From Cyathus striatus (Eukaryota > Basidiomycota > Agaricomycetes > Agaricales > Nidulariaceae), in assembly GCA_025738555.1 (NCBI GenBank), contig JAOVFP010000002.1, positions 4,588,001 through 4,652,000 on the forward strand: a stretch of DNA of 64,000 bases. Reading direction: 5' to 3'. The position numbers were made by a program, and so were the translations under genes. Shown here one piece after another: positions 1 to 12,241 of this stretch (positions are counted from its first letter, which is position 1; each line of letters starts with the position of its first letter). The notes beneath the pieces are model-generated. The model had not been told where the DNA came from and searched no databases. It was given only the letters and a program-made list of their open reading frames with translations.

Positions 1-2238
1 TCCTCGATTTGATCTCGCTTCTTCACATTCAAACGCACATTAATGGAGCGCAGAAGGAATGATATAGCGAGCTGAACAATCAGTAAAACCATGATGGCGA
101 CCTTCCCGGGAATATAGTTCGGTGCGTCTTTAGGCTGGAAGATTTCTGTGCCAATAATGTTCCCGATGCTAAAAGACGCTAGGGTCATCGCGTTGATAGT
201 GCTCTTCTTGGTATGACCACTCGTGTTACTGGCATTGTAAGCGTATACGGTTGCGAGTGCACTCCCAAACGTGCCAATGAGGTAAGTAGCTAATATACTA
301 GTTAGTAGCTCCCATATAGTTTAACGATAACATATACTCACCGAAAAGCAAAGCTCCCTTCTCACCGCTACCGTTAAGTCCGATTAACATCGCTGCATGC
401 TGTCAGAGGATCCAGATGGCAGTAAGGAATTCGATACAAATACCTGACCCAATAATAGTAGGCACCAGCGCGAAAACAATAGGGATCATACGTTCTCCCT
501 TTAATGAAGTCTTTAGTTTTTCAACGAAACAGCATTGAATTCAGAAGAAACCTTTTTATCAGAGTACCATCCACATAAAAGTGTCATGATGGCGGCAACG
601 GCTCCTCCAGGTGTCGACAAAATAAGGGTTTGTTTTGACCTAAAAAAACTGATAAAAGACAAGAGGCAAAATACATGGACTACTTACGTATAGCCGAAGC
701 TTTTAATGATTAAATTGCTGACTAGGCAATGCAAGTTGGGGAATTTAACGTAGACATAATATTGAACAACGAAAACGTACAGTTGCTAAGTGCACCATTT
801 GGTATACTGGCTAAAAAGGCATTATATAAGTGCAATTCACCATACTCTAAAAAGTCTCACTTAGCAATGTAGTGAGCACGATCAACCATGTTCGTACATC
901 GCTAACAGCTTCGATAATTTGAGCCTTCTTCAGCTTCTTGTTTTCAGTCCCTCCTTGATCATCACGAACCCGTTCCAAAGCCGCAATGCGCTCCTCTTGC
1001 GTGAGGAATCGAGCATGGACTGGTGAATCCGGTAGCCATATTAGCACACACACTCCGACCAAAATAGCAAGACCTCCAAGGAGAATATAAATTATCTTAT
1101 ACGGAGCCAACAATCTTCCGTCATAGAAAGAGATACCCTGGAACAAAAATATTGTCATGGATGGAAGAACAATTAGTAGAACAGGTCATACATATGCAAC
1201 AAAACCGCCGAAGATTTGAGTTATTCCATTCTAGACAAGTTCAGTGAGTGACCAGTAAGGATTTCTAACCGCCTTTATCTCACCATAACGTAGAACCAAG
1301 ATATACGAGATGCCTACTGAACGAGTTAACACAATATAGCATTCCGCAGAAGCAGTAGTCTAACCTGTTCATTTTTCTTGTAGAACATGGATATGATTAG
1401 GATGAGAATGGGGGCAACACAGCTCTCACACATTCCTAATCATGAGTATTCTTCAGCGAAGGAAGTTATATTCCATATTAGTAACTACTTACCGAGTAGA
1501 AAGCGAAGTGCGAAGAATGCGCCAAAAGAAGTACCCACAGAATGGAGCATTAAAATAATACCCCAGGCAATGATATTAAAACCTGTTATTAAAAAACGGT
1601 TGGCCAATTGACATTGACACATATCGAAGTGTTTACATGCCTAAATACTTTGCGACCTTCAGTTTCTGGGAGATGTAAACTGTGGGGAACTCCCAGAACA
1701 AAAATCCAAGGTAGAACGCTAGTGAAACAAGATTGTAGTGCTACAAACATTGAATATAATCATTAATCTCATAGACACATCAATTAACCAGCATACCTGG
1801 CCAACGATAGGCAACCCCATAATACTACGGAGGAACAATGAGATGTTCGAGGAAATATATTTGTAGACTCTCACCTTGCGTAGTTCAGCGAAGTTTTGTC
1901 ACTGAAAAGTTATGAACATTACACAAACGTAGGTCACGAATACATATCTCACAGGAATTGAGTGAAGTAAACAGCTGCACAGAGTGGAGGGATAAGAAGA
2001 TCCTATACGCGATTCGATAAGTACGTGAACTTTCATAGAAGATCAGAAGACAAACCAATTTACGACGTAGTTTAAGGTTATATTCTTCGCTGAATTCGGC
2101 GGTCCTTTCTGCACCAATTAGACGTAGTGCCTCGTCGCCATCCTTAAGGTCGACACTAAAAGAGTCTCCAACTTCCTTGATACTTTCCTCTGCCGAGGAT
2201 TTCTTCTCGTCGTCCCGTTTCTTCTCGTCATATATCAT
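1..2238 (-). CDS. MFS transporter, allantoate permease/ACS family (3' end outside window)
   Basis: This is a plasma-membrane anion:cation symporter of the Dal5/Tna1 type, a family that takes up small organic anions such as allantoate, nicotinate or ureidosuccinate; the substrate cannot be read from the sequence. The start at 2238 opens a charged cytosolic tail (MIYDEKKRDDEKKSSAEE) followed by family-typical segments. Conserved pieces are WLPDSPVHARFLTQEER near 1000, SDKKGERMIPIV across an intron at about 490-560, and LNGSGEKGALLF near 360. The stretch NASNTSGHTKKSTINAMT near 200 is the C-terminal hallmark. It has at least seven short introns. Two apparent in-frame stops, near 400 and 510, vanish once introns with GT and AG ends are removed, so I see no decay. 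The last codons lie beyond base 1. Confidence 0.88.
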
Positions 2239-2611
2239 CTTGTCAAGTACTTGTCGAACTGGGTGAAACGAAAGACAGGCCCAGCATGTCTAAGCTTTCG
2301 GATTGACTAAATACGTCCTGCGAATGGCTTATCTCAATTGACGTAGACACGCCCTGATGGCAAGTGAGAATATAAATCCAATTTCATCTGGAAAGTGGTG
2401 CTTCTTGAGTAAAAACTTTCTCCGAAAGATTCATTGGGTTGCGCGCTCAAACATCGCAGAGCTAAGATTAGCATTAAATGCATTACTTCTCACAGAAGTT
2501 CGCCACGAGGTCTGATAATGTCATATGCGATAGTGTGTTTCCATTAAGTGTTCCTATGTCAGGGGTAATACTACAGTGGCCACAGTAAAAGGGCCACAAA
2601 AATATGTAAGT
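2239..2611. other. Intergenic, MFS promoter side
   Basis: This stretch lies between the MFS start and the thiolase stop, both on the minus strand. It should hold the MFS promoter and the thiolase 3' UTR. I see no ORF, RNA gene or repeat in it. Confidence 0.5.
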
Positions 2612-4006
2612 TTACAGCTTTTGTATAATAATCGCCGATGCTGCTCCACCCTGTGAACATGTGTGAGGAAAACATAAATAGGTGAGCAAGATGAGCTACA
2701 TACACCGTTGCAAATAGCAGCTGCACCATATTGTCCAGGCTGAAGTGCATGCGCCAAGGAAACCACAATACGAGAGCCAGAGTTACCAATAGCGTGTCCG
2801 AGAGCGACAGCACCGCTATATAAAACCATATTAGTAATTTACCAGAGAAAGCATGAACTTAAATAGCCCACCCGTTAACATTGATCTTCGCAGGATCAAT
2901 CTTGAGAACCTGCTCAGCAATGCGAACTACAACGGAGAAAGCTTCATTGAACTCGAAGAGAGCAATATCGTCGACAGTCAAGTTCGCTTTCTCCAATGCT
3001 TTGGGAAGAGCGACAGTCGGGGCAGCAGGGAAGTCAATGGGATCGACACCAGCATCAGCCCATGCTATTGATAATCGGTTATTATAACGAACTTTAAGAG
3101 GGGAGAAAAACAACGAATAGACATACAAATCACTTTGGCAATAGGCTGAAGACCAAGCTCCTTTGCCTTCTCTGCAGACGTAAGAATGAGAGCAGATGCA
3201 CCATCACTTAAGGGGAAGAGTTGGCAGCAGTAATGCTTCCACCTTGCTTGAAGGCAGAGCGAAGACTGGGAACCTTCTCAAAGATGACGCGCTTGTATTC
3301 TTCATCCTCCTTGACAACGGTGTCGCCCTTCTTGCCTTTGACGGTTACAGGCACAACCTCAGCATCGAAGGCACCAGCCTCCCATGCACGGGCAGCACGC
3401 TTGTAGGACTCAATGGCATGTGCATCCTGTGCTTCGCGAGTAATACCATACTTCTCGGCAGCATGCTCGCCACAGTTTCCCATGGCAAAATTGTTGTAAG
3501 TATCCCAGAGGCCATCGTATTCCAGAGAGTCCTTTGCTGTGAACTTTCCGAAGGCAGGATTTTGGCGAGGAAGAAGGAATCTACAGGACAACCAATTAAT
3601 CTTCATAAAACAAGCAGGTAGAGAGCATTAGGACATACGGGGCATTACTCATGCTCTCCATACCACCGGCAGCAACCACAGAGGCGTCGCCGAGCTTAAT
3701 ACTCTGGGCCGCGAGCATGATGGACTTCATACCACTGGCGCAGACTTTGTTGATGGTAGTCGCATCTGAGCTGGACTTCATGCCGGCGGAGAGGGCAACC
3801 TGACGAGCAGGTGACTGGCCGACACCAGCCTGGACGACGTTGCCAAAGTAAATCTCCTCGATGACGGAGGGATCGATATTCTTTGACTCGATGGCATGCT
3901 TGAGGGCAATGGAGCCGAGCTGAGGAGCTGTGAACGACTTGAGGGCGCCGTTCAAGGAGGCGACGGGAGTGCGAACAGCAGAGACGATGACGGCTTCATG
4001 TGCCAT
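2612..4006 (-). CDS. ERG10: Acetyl-CoA C-acetyltransferase (thiolase)
   Basis: The enzyme condenses two acetyl-CoA into acetoacetyl-CoA, the first step of the mevalonate/ergosterol pathway. The N-terminus [20 protein letters not shown], the nucleophile motif [11 protein letters not shown] (catalytic Cys) with [11 protein letters not shown], and the C-terminal [12 protein letters not shown] block are thiolase signatures. The last exon reads [15 protein letters not shown] and stops at 2612. The chosen start at 4006 matches the usual cytosolic N-terminus. An in-frame ATG at 4075 would add 23 residues that contain Arg, Ser and Ile and no acidic residue (MIFIRSVSHLPSHSLSIPRL...), which could act as a mitochondrial presequence. 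At least four introns interrupt the gene. Family assignment is very secure; compartment is not. Confidence 0.95.
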
Positions 4007-4075
4007 GGTGCGAATGAGACGGGGTATGGAGAGTGAATGAGAAGGGAGATGAGAGACAGAACGGATAAAGATCAT

Positions 4076-4488
4076 GGCCAGCGGAAGACAGGGCTTTAAC
4101 TATCGATTGCTAGCTGGATCGTACGACAAACAAATTTCACCCATCTCTTCGCCCAATCAAATATTTCCGAACACACCTTCACCAGGCTTTCACCAAAGTC
4201 CTTCTTTCAGGGATCAAACCAGCGGCCGTAACGGAATGCACCCAGAGTTGACAGAACACTAAGTACATCACAAATCTCCATCCCCCTCGTCTTATAAACC
4301 CCTCCCGCTATTATCATATGCTTTCCCTCGGTCTTCACTTCCCCACCGGATCTTGTTCATCACTCGCAACTCATCATCTCAGCATTCCTCTGGGTACTAC
4401 TAATCTATGTATAACATAATATAATACATCATTCACCTGTCGGGCTTGGGTACCATTTATCTGACATATTGCCCAATAACGTCAATCA
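4076..4488. other. Intergenic, thiolase promoter
   Basis: Two minus-strand genes flank this stretch: it holds the thiolase promoter and the ATG10 3' UTR. Pyrimidine-rich tracts lie around 4260-4380. I see no gene. Confidence 0.5.
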
Positions 4489-5200
4489 TCAAAGTCTGAT
4501 CGTGCTTCCCAAAACCATAAACCATATCTCTAGCAATCGCACCAGCCGCGCTTCCTCTGTCCATTTCTCATCTCGCAGTTCTTCCATCAACTCCCTAACA
4601 GCATTGTCGCTTTCGCAGGGGTGCAGATACCAACATGGCGTTCCCAGCACCGGATGCTCACCCTGCGACAGGAGGGGGAATGCTGACATTGGAAGTGTAA
4701 GCGCAAAAGTGGTCGTCTCTGCTTGCTTGGAGACATCGTGTTTGAAAAGCGTTGTGTGGAGGATCTCTTCCAAAGACAAAGGAGAGCCGTCTGAAAAAAC
4801 GTCAGGATCTCGATCCACAGTACAAGCTGCATTACAGACGACTATCGTGTATTGTAAAGTAAAAAACGGGAACCTGGAAAGATGCGGAATAGACGACGTG
4901 TTGATTCATTGTGAGATACTCCCGGAGCGAGGGTGAGACGCGTGGAGCAGTCTGTTCGTCAAAAACGTCTTCAAGTAGTTCTTCATCAGCAAGTAAAAGA
5001 GTGGTAAAGTTGTGTGGTCGCGAAACAGTGCTCGAGCGGGTCATGAAGCCATAGCCAAACTGCTCTACCCACGACCAGCCAGTGAGAGATGCAATGCAGT
5101 GAACAGAGAGATCGGGAGAGGGATGTTCGTATTTGCAAAGAAAGCCATCGCAGGCGGCGTTGAACTGCGAGCGGGAGAGCATTATGTGCCTCTGTGACAT
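4489..5200 (-). CDS. ATG10: Autophagy E2-like enzyme Atg10
   Basis: Atg10 is the E2-like enzyme that conjugates Atg12 to Atg5 in autophagosome formation. The first exon (5200 to about 4850) starts MSQRHIMLSRSQFNAACDGF and contains GWSWVEQFGYGFMTRSS and VVYSASFQVPVFYFTIHD, the core beta-sheet of the Atg3/Atg10 fold. The second exon contains QGEHPVLGTPCWYLHPCESD; the Cys of the HPC motif is the expected thioester-forming residue. A single intron near 4785-4840 joins the two parts; its donor reads GTCGTC, which is unusual. The total of roughly 220 residues is normal for Atg10. It is divergent from the ribosomal protein gene 200 bases away. Confidence 0.88.
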
Positions 5201-5401
5201 ATTGTTACATTCCCTGGGAAAAAGGTGACTATACTGTGCAGTTTAAGAAATAAGGTTTCAAGCCACCGCGCAGTAGAGGCTCCGAGACAACATGTCCAAA
5301 TCTTCGAGCTCGCCCAATCTCAAAACTCAGCCCGTCCAACTGCCGGCTCATCGTCCTCTGCGGTCTAATATCCCTCCGCAAGTCCTTCTTATCCAACTAA
5401 T
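5201..5401. promoter_or_regulatory. Divergent promoter ATG10 / RPS1
   Basis: Only about 200 bases separate the starts of ATG10 (minus) and the ribosomal protein gene (plus), so both promoters must lie here. The side next to RPS1 is pyrimidine-rich, as is common in fungal ribosomal protein leaders. No specific factor site is claimed. Confidence 0.55.
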
Positions 5402-6402
5402 ATGGCTGTAGGAAAGGTCTGCATGTTCCCTCTGCCCCTCCGTAAATGCCTCCCTTCTCATAGCTCTCTAGAACAAGCGCCTCTCCAAGGGCAAAAAGGG
5501 TATCAAGAAAAAGGTCGTCGACCCATTCTCCCGCAAGGGTTTGTGTATCTTTTCGTGCATTCACTCGTACTCAACTCAACGCCGTTTGATGTTTAGATTG
5601 GTATGACATCAAAGCTCCTTCCATCTTCGAAAATAGGAATGTTGGCAAGACCCTTGTTAACAGGTCCCAGGGCCTTAGTATGTCCTTCCCCGCATAACTT
5701 GACTTCCTTTTCGCTTACGATAAGGTATGACCTGACCAGAAAACGCCAATGATTCACTGAAGGGACGAATTGTGGAGGTTTCGTTGGGCGATCTCAACAA
5801 GGACGAGGAGCAATCTTTCCGAAAGATCAAGCTCCGTGTAGACGAAGTCCAGGGAAAGAATTGCCTTACCAACTTTCACGGAATGGATTTTACCTCTGAC
5901 AAGCTCCGTTCGCTCGTTCGCAAGTGGCAGACTCTCATCGAGGCACACGTCGATGTGAAAACCACTGACGGTTACCTACTTCGCCTCTTCGCCATTGCCT
6001 TCACCAAACGACGCCACTCGCAAGTGAGGAAAACTACCTACGCTCAATCAAGTCAGATCCGTGCTATTAGGAAGAAGATGTTCGAAATTATGACTCGGGA
6101 GGCGACGAGCTGTGATTTGAAGGAGTTAGTGCAGAAGTTCGTGCCGGAAGCAATTGGACGGGAGATAGAGAAGGCTTGCAGAAGCATTTACCCCTTGCAG
6201 AATGTTCATGTTCGCAAGGCTAAGATACTCAAGTCACCTAAATTTGATGTCTCGAAGCTTTTGGAGCTGCACGGCGAGTCCACTGACGTGGGTTTATTCT
6301 GTCAATATAGTATGAATGGTTGCTTATTATCTTTTCGTGCAGGAGACAGGCACACGCATCGCAAAAGACTTCAAGGAGCCCGAGATTTTGGAGTCCGTCT
6401 AA
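5402..6402 (+). CDS. RPS1: 40S ribosomal protein S1 (eS1, S3a)
   Basis: eS1 is a structural protein of the small ribosomal subunit near the mRNA exit. The first exon encodes only MAVGK before an intron, an early position common in ribosomal protein genes. It continues [20 protein letters not shown], then [13 protein letters not shown] and [11 protein letters not shown]. The large exon (about 5770-6295) carries [20 protein letters not shown] and [20 protein letters not shown]. The final exon encodes [19 protein letters not shown] before the stop at 6400-6402. Length and sequence match eS1 end to end. Five exons are supported by good GT-AG borders. Confidence 0.96.
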
Positions 6403-6645
6403 GTGGTTAGCTATTAGTTGGCTTCATTTTGTATTCTATGCTCTTTGTATGTCAGTGGGGCAGTCAATACAAATATGCACATGCTCTAGGGGTTTTTTTA
6501 CACGTAATCATGCACATGAATATCATTCGTTATCTAGATCAACTTGAAATTTTCGAAATTTGTCGCTCGTGAATATGATAAGTAATCAGAAAGTGAGCAT
6601 TGTATAGGTTCACATGTCTCATCTCTGGACCGTATCACATCTATC

Positions 6646-7364
6646 ATGGCCGACGTTGAATTCATCAAAAAACATTTAACATCGCATCCTGATTTTCCTA
6701 AGAAGGTATGAGATAATTAAAGCCCCTGTTGATCTGCTTCTCACTGGGAAACTCTCAGGGAATCGTGTTCCTCGACATTTTCCCAATTTTTCGCAATCCA
6801 CTGGCCTTCGAAGCACTGATCACTCATTTTTTACACCACCTAACATCCCATACGCTTGGAAATTCGCAAACAAATAAAATAGATGTAATCGTTGGTTTGG
6901 ATGCGCGCGGGTTCTTACTGGGACCCATCGTTGCGCTGAGACTTGGAGCTGCATTTGTGCCTGTGAGGAAAGGGGGGAAACTTCCAGGACAGTGTATCAG
7001 TGCTTCCTACGAAAAAGAATATGGCATAGTAAGCGTAAAACACTATAAAACCATTTGCATATATTCACGAATTGAAATTTGCAGGATTTATTTGAAATGC
7101 AAGCCGATGCTATTAAACCAGGACAGAACGTCGTCGTCATCGATGACTTGTTAGCAACAGGCGAGTCTTCCTTCAATACTAGCTATGGTGGTCATTAATA
7201 AAAGAAATAATACCTTAGGCGGATCCGCGAAGGCAGCAGGTGAATTAGTTGCCAAACAAGGGGGGAAGACTTTGGAATACCTATTCATCGTTGAATTGAT
7301 GTTTTTGCAGGGCGCTTCCAAGCTAGATGCGCCAGTATATTCTATCGTACAGTCCGATGATTAA
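6646..7364 (+). CDS. APT1: Adenine phosphoribosyltransferase
   Basis: The enzyme salvages adenine by transferring it to PRPP to make AMP, in the cytosol. Exon 1 is [20 protein letters not shown]. Later exons give [40 protein letters not shown] and [12 protein letters not shown]. The PRPP-binding loop [20 protein letters not shown] is split by an intron, and the end [17 protein letters not shown] is typical. Three or four introns are needed, and length and motif order match APRT. Its TAA at 7362-7364 overlaps the stop codon of the convergent mannosidase gene. Confidence 0.95.
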
Positions 7365-10300
7365 ACCAATAGGCGTGTATTGAGTAATGGGTGGCCATTA
7401 ATATACAATATCCGACTGGTGTCTTTTACTCGCTCCTCACGTTGCTCCTGAGAGGCCGGTCTTTTCACTACATTATCGAGATGGTGCCCAGGATTGACTG
7501 TGACTGCAAGCTGACTCGTAGTGCTTCTTTCTGCATAGTCTAGTAGCTTGACTATTGTTGCACCCGCTAATTTGGTCAATACCACTATTCCGGAATCAGA
7601 GAGATCACCGGCTTGAGTGACTTCATCTGGATTGGCAGTTGGGTTTAAAGCCAAGTTATCATTGCTGATGACTAAAGCACCAGCAGCTCCAGCAGCACGA
7701 GCTTGAAGTAACTTCTCAAGAAATGTGCAATCACCTCTATAAACCAGCATAACACTATCAGGATATTGGCCATTATAAGGCTTGCAGCCCGATTCGTTAT
7801 TTGGCTCACGGCTGACGATCACACCCCCCGGTCGTGAAATTCGTGCCACCGTTGCTTTTGCATCTTTACTGGCAGATAGGTCTGCCCCAAAGAACCCTGC
7901 ATAGCCAACGACAATCTCTTCCATTTCTGGAGTGTGAAGGCCCAGTTTTACTTGGAACATTGGATCTACATCTTTCAGGAAAAAGTGGAGTTCAACGTCG
8001 GGGTCGCGCTTCTGTTCTTCTTGTAAAACACTGTTGTCTGCTGGGGACATAAAAATAGAGGAGTCGTTGATATATACTGTCTGCCCAGGTCTGATAGTGT
8101 AATGCCCCACTAAAAAAAGAGCGTAAGAAAGATATTTTAGCACAATGAAAGTACCGACATTTCCTTATATCGTAGCCTTGACCATCCAATCGACGAATAA
8201 TATGGCATCGTATGCCAGTAACATTGTTAATAACATAACCATCTGGAAGCACACCAAGCTTCAGTAGACTTGGACTTAAATCTTCTGGGACAAGTTTGCC
8301 ATTCGGTGACAACAGGAAATCATACGACTATCAGTTCGTTAGAGAGAGATGAATCAGATTCCAAACTTCCACATACGTATAACTCGACCTTCGGTCGCTC
8401 ACACCATCCATAGGGTGACCACGTTTCCATGTCCCAATGATTGGGGGATCGTCCCACTAACTCCCTTGCATAGTCGACGTCCGGACGCGACAGCACACCC
8501 TGAATGAGACCTGTGCTCCTTTTCCCGTTGCCATAAACCGAATCAAAGGGTGCATACACAGGACACTGATGGCTTTCCGAAGCTCGCAATTTCCGCTTGT
8601 GACGCAGATGTTCGCGACCAAGCATCAATATATGACCCTCCGTGGTGAACACATAATTGGAGTCGTCACTGTGTAAAGTATTCTCCTCGTCAAATAACAA
8701 ATACAAGTACTGTATTTATTATAGATTTTAGCTGTGACTGCTATCATAGAGAGAGCTCTTACCTTTAATGTTTCCGAAAGGGCAAAAGATTCCATTCTAT
8801 CATCCCTTTTGTTCGTGCGTAAATCTTGAATTCCCGTAAGACCGCAATCAACTTTAGCTCTGGTTGTCAAATCAAATAAAATCCGCTCTCCAACGTCTAA
8901 GTAGAATGAGTCCTTTGTAGCCTTTAAAACACTGTTAAAAACAAATAAAACGCTATTTTGCCAGAAAACTCACTCTATATAAATACCATGTAGATTCAAT
9001 AAATTCTAATACGCATGGCTGTTTAGAAAGAAAGATTTTAAATATAAAAATTTAACGCACCCGGGCGCAGGGGATATTGGAATGAAGTAGCGCGCTTAAA
9101 ATTCGTGTCAAATACCTCTGGTAGACCCGAATATTCCCGCCATAGATTATAGTCTAAAGATAGCACCTTCAGGATGATATTTACATGTTACGAGAGCAAG
9201 CCACGAACACATAAGATGTAGTTTGATGGCGCTTTGCACATCACCAGCCAGGACTTGTAAACCAGGCCAAAACGCTGACAGTGAGTCCACAGTATGATAT
9301 GCAACATCACCGCTATTCATATTCACCAACTTATACTACCTGAAGTTTAGAGGTAACGAATGGTATTACATTGTTGAAAACTCACCCAATATCCATCCGA
9401 CGCCCTTGAGTACCGCATGATAGCTGCGTATGCATCATCCCAGACATCTAGGAACTCCTCCTCTCCTGCGAAATTGTTACTTGCATAAAAACAAATACAA
9501 CAAGAATACAGACCACTCATGATATACCATTTTAAAGCGTATTCAAAGAAAGAATCAATTCCAGCGCCAATGCCAGTAATTTCTGGAACAGACCATATCT
9601 GGAGAGGATTAAAGAATTGATAGAATTGAAAGGACATATCATACCCCATTCCATGTATTTATCGTATTTCCAACTAGGTCTATGTCTGATCTTCTGTTCC
9701 AAATACCAAAGAAAGCCTACACAACGCGATGAGAGTTCAATGTATGGTAATAATCAAGGGACGTACTTTATAGGCCGCTTTTTCGAATCTTTCATCACCT
9801 GTCAATCGACTGAGAGTAGCAAACTCGAGGATGAGCGAGCCTGCTCCAGCTGTACCTATTCACACCATAAATAATCAGTAATTGAACGAAGAATTAAGCC
9901 AAATCTAATACTGACATGTCTCGAGTGTTTCGCCCTTAACTAAGCCATGACGGTGATTTATCTACATATAAATTTCATTTTCGAAAAAAAAAAAAATTGT
10001 AAGCGATGACATGAAAACCGTACTCTAGCATAAGGCAAGCCGGTTGGAGTAGAAAACGCTGGAAGTAAGCGCTTCCCAAGGTCGTAAGCCAAGTCCAGAA
10101 GTTCACCACGGTACCAAGGTAGGTGGAAAGGATGACCAGTCGCATTCGCAAAGATATGTCCAGATAAAAGGCCACCTAAGACTCTTATAGTAGTCTCAAA
10201 CACCTGAGGCTTGGTGTTTACGTCAAATGAAACCCATTCAATGACGTTCTTGACTGCGTTTTCAAACCCTGGGCGGTCATCAAGGACAACCAGTGTATCC

Positions 10301-10835
10301 AGAACGTCGACTAGCGTTAAAGAAAAGTTCCCAGCAACGTCATTTGAAGCAATATTTGCTCTATGGAGAATAAGTTATAACAGAATATATAAGTATTTGA
10401 AATTTACACACGGATTGTTCCAATCTGGTCCCTGACCAGAACAGGAGAGAGGAGTCAACTAGGTGTGGATTAGTGAGGCGGACACCATATACGCAATGGG
10501 CAAACCTCGTCAAATGGAAAGGCTATGAGGACAAGTGTCGGAGAGGTCGTTGACAGACAAGAAGGTGAGTCCTTACCGAAGTTCATGTAGTTATCGAAAC
10601 CGTGATACCACAATTCACGCGTCTTTTCGCTAAAGCCAGAGAAACATTAAGCGGTAAAACAGGATGAGAAGCAAACAGGGACAACGAACCGAGCAGCAAG
10701 CTTCCTTTGAGAGGTCCATGCTGGATTTTTAAGTGGATTCGATGCCTGTGTGTTGGGTGAAAGCCAATGGAGGAGTTGAAAGAGTGTCACGAAGATAATG
10801 AGAAGACATTCAGGCCAGAGATATGCACACTTCAT
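7361..10835 (-). CDS. MNL1: EDEM-like ER alpha-mannosidase (GH47) with C-terminal PA domain
   Basis: EDEM/Htm1-type GH47 proteins trim mannose from misfolded glycoproteins in the ER and send them to ER-associated degradation. The start at 10835 opens a likely signal peptide ([20 protein letters not shown]). The GH47 domain runs from [13 protein letters not shown] and [13 protein letters not shown] through the [34 protein letters not shown] and [15 protein letters not shown] blocks. It ends with [20 protein letters not shown] and VFTTEGHI near 8640. A protease-associated domain follows ([33 protein letters not shown]), as in EDEM3 and some fungal Mnl proteins. No KDEL-type tail is seen. There are about ten introns. 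Exon borders between 9000 and 10500 are approximate. Confidence 0.9.
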
Positions 10836-11220
10836 TAGAGGTGTGAATAGATTGGGTGCACTAGGAGGATGGGTGACAGCAGTTTAGTAATTCCACCAGG
10901 TTTCCCTAAGAAGCAACAGCAGTGCAAGTAATGGTCAAACCGTATCCAGTGTTTCGAGTGAGACCAAAGCAACAGTCAAGGGAAAGACCTGGAGAATACC
11001 GAAGTTGGGGAAGGAGTTGTCGTGGCAGATTCCAGCGGGAGTAGGAGAAACATATAATAATAGCACTTGTCCACTGTTCAGTCGCGCACGTATACATGGA
11101 GATCACGTGGTCTACATATATAATAATACCTAGAGCCGGCTGTCGCCGGCAAAGCCCACTAACTAATTGTACAAGACGTTTAATGTAAATCGAACACTGA
11201 AATTGTGTTATGTATAGGTA
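10836..11220. other. EDEM promoter region with short GC hairpin
   Basis: This stretch lies upstream of the mannosidase. A long open frame at 10906-11106 on the minus strand shows no recognisable protein and is probably leader sequence. At 11135-11150 two GCCGGC blocks flank TGTC and can pair as a short hairpin. Nothing else is evident. Confidence 0.4.
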
Positions 11221-11888
11221 TTAGGAATACTGCTGTTGAAGAAGTGTAAACAGGAAGGCGGAGGAGGCGAAGCCAATTAATGGAAACAAGTGGGAAATAC
11301 TCTCAATACCATGAATAGTAGGATTGCTGAGTTTGTTCTAAGTTAGATATAATGCAAGGACAATAGCAATTAACAGATAGATAAAACAATCAGACAACTG
11401 ATCATCGAATACAGGTAGAAGCTACTACAGAGAAAGAAGAGGAGAGGGAAGAACTGAAACAGGACAAAAACCACGTAGTACCAAAAAAGAAGACGCCAGG
11501 GATATTTAAGCCGTCAAAAAAAAGTAGGTACCAGTAGAAATTATCATTGGAAAAGAAATATAAAGGCGGGAAGCCAGCAGGAAAGTCGAGCGAATTTGAA
11601 CACAATATAGTGCAGTAATAAAAATTCAGTGGAAAGAAAGTCTCCACAACATTTGGTATACCACGAACATCCTAAACGAAGGCACAGACCACGCTCTGAT
11701 CATACACATACCTTAACGCAACAAGCTAGCAATCTAATCGTCGTCATAGGAGTAACTTCAATAGCATGAATCCCCGGTTGCAACAGGATGCCAGAGATAG
11801 TAGCGATTAACTAAGACCCGGAGTTCCCTATTACCTGAGCATTGTACATTGCAGCAACCATAACACTGTTAAGAAGAACGGACATCAT
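11221..11888 (-). other. Doubtful small gene or gene relic, hydrophobic product
   Basis: From an ATG at 11888 the frame reads MMSVLLNSVMVAAMYNAQ. After an in-frame TAG it continues LIATISGILLQPGIHAIEVT down to a good donor near 11712. A last piece near 11310 reads HLFPLIGFASSAFLFTLLQQ and ends at 11221. Skipping the TAG would need an intron of about 24 nt, which is too short, so this is either a relic, a misread frame or a gene with an exon I cannot place. The roughly 350-nt gap between the pieces looks non-coding. I do not recognise a family. Confidence 0.25.
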
Positions 11889-12241
11889 TTCGTACGAGGA
11901 AGGTTAAAGGAAGAGTAAAGGAACAAGAGAACAGAGAGTAAAACAAGAGACACGAGTTATATATATGAGGCGAAAGAAATGACGGCTGAAACGGGTGAAA
12001 CAAAGGTGTAATAGGGGAAATGCCGAAGTTTTTTCAAACTCAACTGCACAGCATAAATTTTACTGCCAGAAATTTCTGAATTTCGGTCTCCATAACCCTA
12101 CTAACTAAAGTTAGTGGGAATAATATTATAAATTGAGCTTTTCTATTGAAAGCTGCAAAATACGCTGGTGGTCTGAGCGGCGAGCCTATCTACAACCAAT
12201 CTACAACTAGAGTTTTTAATCTTGTCTGTCCAATACTCAAA

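Noticed and set aside
400..560. In-frame stops in the MFS transporter, suggesting a pseudogene
   Set aside because: Two introns with GT and AG ends (about 390-440 and 490-545) remove both stops and join the family-conserved residues in phase.
10906..11106. Minus-strand ORF upstream of the EDEM-like gene
   Set aside because: It has no domain-like features and ends before the signal-peptide start; more likely leader sequence.
11155..12123. CCCACTAACT / AGTTAGTGGG inverted pair that could bound a small transposon
   Set aside because: A 10-bp inverted match within 1 kb is expected by chance in a window this size, and no flanking target duplication was found.
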